A DNA stretch of 64,000 bases, taken from the NCBI RefSeq assembly GCF_913064665.1, contig NZ_CAJYBT010000007.1:1-64000 (forward strand), given 5' to 3'. This stretch comes from an uncultured Thioclava sp. GTDB taxonomy: Bacteria > Pseudomonadota > Alphaproteobacteria > Rhodobacterales > Rhodobacteraceae. A program made the translations under genes and the position numbers. Positions 61,933 through 64,000 of this stretch are shown here, piece after piece. Each line of letters begins with the position of its first letter. The stretch's first letter is position 1. The notes under the pieces are model-generated. The model saw only the letters and a list, made by a program, of their open reading frames with translations, was not told the DNA's origin and did not search any database.

Positions 61933-62373
61933 ATGGTTCAGATCACCCAAATCACGCCCAACGATCGCGCCGACTGGGAGCCGTTGTTTCGCGGCTATTG
62001 CTCGTTTTACAAAAGCGCCCCCGAACCCGCGCTCGACACGGTCTGGGACTGGCTTTGCGATGAACACAGCGCGCTGCGGGGCGCGTTGGCGCGTGCGCCT
62101 GATGGCACCGCACTTGGCCTGGTGCATTGGGAGGTGATCTTGCGCCCGCTCAAGGGACAGCGCTTGTGCTACATCCATGATTTGTTCGCCAGCCCAGAGG
62201 CGCGCGGTCAAGGCGTCGGGCGCGCGTTGATCGAGCATGTGCAAGACGCGGCACGCAAGGGCGGTATCGAAGCGGTGCGCCTTGCCACGCAAGAGGGCAA
62301 CGCTACCGCGCGTAAGCTATATGATCGTTTCGCGCCGGCATCCGATTTCATCCTCTATACCTTCCCGCTCTAG
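61933..62373 (+). CDS. GNAT family acetyltransferase
   Basis: A 146-residue N-acetyltransferase. The acetyl-CoA pyrophosphate-binding pattern is in ARGQGVGRALIEHV (about 93-106), with YIHDLFASPEARG just before. The C-terminus is VRLATQEGNATARKLYDRF, the usual GNAT end helix. The start at ATG 61933 follows GCGGAGG. Substrate unknown. It diverges from the P450 gene and abuts the kinase gene, which starts at the base after its stop codon. Confidence 0.85.
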   Translation: MVQITQITPNDRADWEPLFRGYCSFYKSAPEPALDTVWDWLCDEHSALRGALARAPDGTALGLVHWEVILRPLKGQRLCYIHDLFASPEARGQGVGRALIEHVQDAARKGGIEAVRLATQEGNATARKLYDRFAPASDFILYTFPL

Positions 62374-64000
62374 ATGCGGCTGCGCGTCACCCTGCTACTG
62401 CTTTGGCTGGCGCTGACTTTGACGGCGTCTTTTTCAGTCTGGCGTATTTCGATGCGTGAAGGGCTGGCGCGGATCGAGGTGCAAGGCGCATCCGATCTGC
62501 GTCTCGCCTCGGATCGGCTTGTTGCGGCGCTGTTGCAGTTTCGCGAAGTGGCGGTGCTGGCGGCAGATCATCCCGATGTGGTGGCGTTGGCGCAAAGTTT
62601 TGCCCAAGAGGGGCGCGCGGGGGGCGCGTGGCGCGATGAGGCCGTCAGCCTGACCTTGCAGCGCTTGGCCGATCACGCGGGGGCGCGCGACATCTGGCTG
62701 ATCGCGCCCGATGGGGCGGTGCTGGCCGGGCCGCCTGACGCACCCGCGCATGTCGATATCTCGCGGGCGCTGACGCGTGCGGTACAAGGCGCTACCGGCT
62801 CGGATCATTTCGTCGACCCCGCCACGGGCCAGCGCCTGTTTACCTTTGCCGCGCCGGTTTTTGCGCCCGAAGGCGGGGTAATTGCGATTGTGCGGCTGCG
62901 CTTGCGCGCGGGCGATGTCGAGGCCGAGGGGCGCGGCAACCCGGTGCCGGTCTGGTTCACTGATCGCGACGGTGTCAGCTTTCTCACCAACCGCACCGAT
63001 CTGGTGCTGACCTCGGAGCGGGCCACGCATCCCGATCCGCAATCCTATCCCGCAGGTGCGATTGCGCCGCGCGCGCCTTGGGTAACGCGCCAGTTGGCGG
63101 GGCGCATGGTGATCTCGGGGCATGGCTCGCTTATAGGGCCGGGGCTGGAAGTCACGCGCGCGCTGCCGGTGATTGACATGACGGGGCATGCCTTGGCGCT
63201 GGCGGATCCGGTTCTGCGCTCGGCGCGGCTGGCGGCGCTATCGACGGCGGCGGGGATTTTGGCGCTTGGGGCGGTGCTGCTCGCGCTGTGGGAGCGCAGG
63301 CGCGCCCTCGCGCTTGCCAACGCCGCGCTTGAGATGCGCGTCGCCGCGCGCACCGCCGAATTGAGCGCCGCGAACGAGGAATTACGGCGCACGCAGGCTG
63401 AATTGGTGCAGGCGGGCAAGCTGGCGGCGCTGAGCCAGATGTCGTCGTGCATCAGCCACGAGTTGAGCCAGCCCGTGATGGCGATCAGTTCTTAGGCCGA
63501 GAATGCTGAGTTGCTGCTGGAGCGAGGGCGCATGCAAGAGGCGGGCGAAACCTTGGGGCGCATCGCCGCCATGGCGCATCGGATGGGGCGCATCATCCGC
63601 AACCTGCGCGCCTTCGCCCGTCAGGAAAGCGAACCTGCGCGCCGTGTCGGTCTTGCGGCGGTGGTGGAAAGCGCGTTGGAAATGCTGGATGCCCGCATCA
63701 AACAGGGCGAGGTGAGCGTGCAATGGCAGCGCCCCGATTTTCCCGCCATCGTGATGGGGGGCGAGGTGCGCCTCAGCCAAGTGGTTCTCAATCTGATCTC
63801 GAATGCGCTGGATGCGATGGAGGGCGCGCCCCTGCGCCGCCTCAGCATCGCGATCTCGCGCGCTGAGGATCGCATTCGCTTGACCGTCGCCGATACCGGC
63901 CCCGGCATCGCCGATCCGACGCGCATTTTCGACCCGTTTTATTCCACCAAAGAGGTCGGCAGTGCCGAAGGGCTTGGCCTTGGTTTGTCGATTTCCTACG
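62374..64000 (+). pseudogene. DctB-like sensor histidine kinase, broken by an in-frame TAG
   Basis: A membrane kinase of the DctB type: transmembrane helix near residues 6-22, a periplasmic sensor region to about 285 (with cache-like pattern IWLIAPDGAVLAGPP), a second helix (LSTAAGILALGAVLLALW), a coiled coil, and the dimerisation helix with the phosphorylatable His362 in SHELSQPVMAISS. TAG at 63493-63495 (codon 374) stops translation 12 residues after the His. The same frame then continues with the kinase ATP-binding domain (LNLISNALDAMEG, DTGPGIADPTRIF, GLGLGLSISY) to the end of the window. DctB relatives expect Tyr or Phe at the stop. Confidence 0.8.

Overview
The window comes from an alphaproteobacterial chromosome, most likely Rhodobacterales (Rhodobacter/Roseobacter group). 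This rests on high GC with GC-ending codons, Rhodobacteraceae-type gene neighbourhoods (coiled-coil protein-zapA, DUF1501/DUF1800, ExbB-like channel plus OmpA), Fe-S style NsrR, FnrL-type sites, an infC gene starting at a non-AUG codon, and an rpsD product of 206 residues. I saw no tRNA, rRNA, CRISPR array, transposase or intact prophage. Species cannot be fixed from the sequence.

Layout. 0-3.2 kb: end of ndk, a TfoX C-terminal-domain protein, a 44-residue Gln/Gly-rich protein, nsrR, a decayed sulfide:quinone oxidoreductase locus and an intact TDT/SLAC1-type transporter. 3.5-6.1 kb: agmatinase-family enzyme, DUF1499 protein, DUF475 membrane protein. 6.1-10.9 kb: cobalamin riboswitch followed by an overlapping btuB-btuF-btuC-btuD-type uptake operon. 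11-21 kb: FMN glutamate-synthase-like protein, a gene broken by two stop codons, a Tat-exported DUF1501/DUF1800 pair, a YeeE/YedE pair with a secreted CX4R phosphatase/rhodanese-like protein carrying NPCAP repeats, then small conserved genes. 21-36 kb is mainly core metabolism and cell biology (acnA, tkt, purF, cvpA, radA, prs, zapA). 37-48.5 kb holds small basic proteins with a palindromic operator candidate, rpsD with a strong promoter, hisC-tyrA-extensin, ChaC, a proton-channel/OmpA pair and dnaB with DnaA boxes upstream. 48.7-56 kb has pyrE, pyrC, a DUF1127 protein and two related glycosyltransferases. 56-64 kb has a probable FnrL-activated small RNA, infC, an Ala-rich membrane-anchored protein, two flavoprotein reductases, a cytochrome P450, a GNAT protein and a DctB-like kinase broken by an amber codon.

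The strongest candidate for something undescribed is the small RNA at 56506-56628. An FNR/FnrL box is placed as in class II promoters, with a -10 element, a stable 5' hairpin, a 10-bp terminator stem and three separate UCUCCC motifs suited to pairing with Shine-Dalgarno sequences. Other points of interest are a family of five short hairpin repeats near pyrE/pyrC and the glycosyltransferases, a partly decayed sulfide-handling gene set, a ZorAB-like motor pair without defence partners, and a ribbon-helix-helix gene with its own near-perfect palindrome.

All assignments come from reading the sequence and remembered family motifs; no database search was run. Gene starts were chosen by ribosome-binding site and family length and often differ from the longest open frame.
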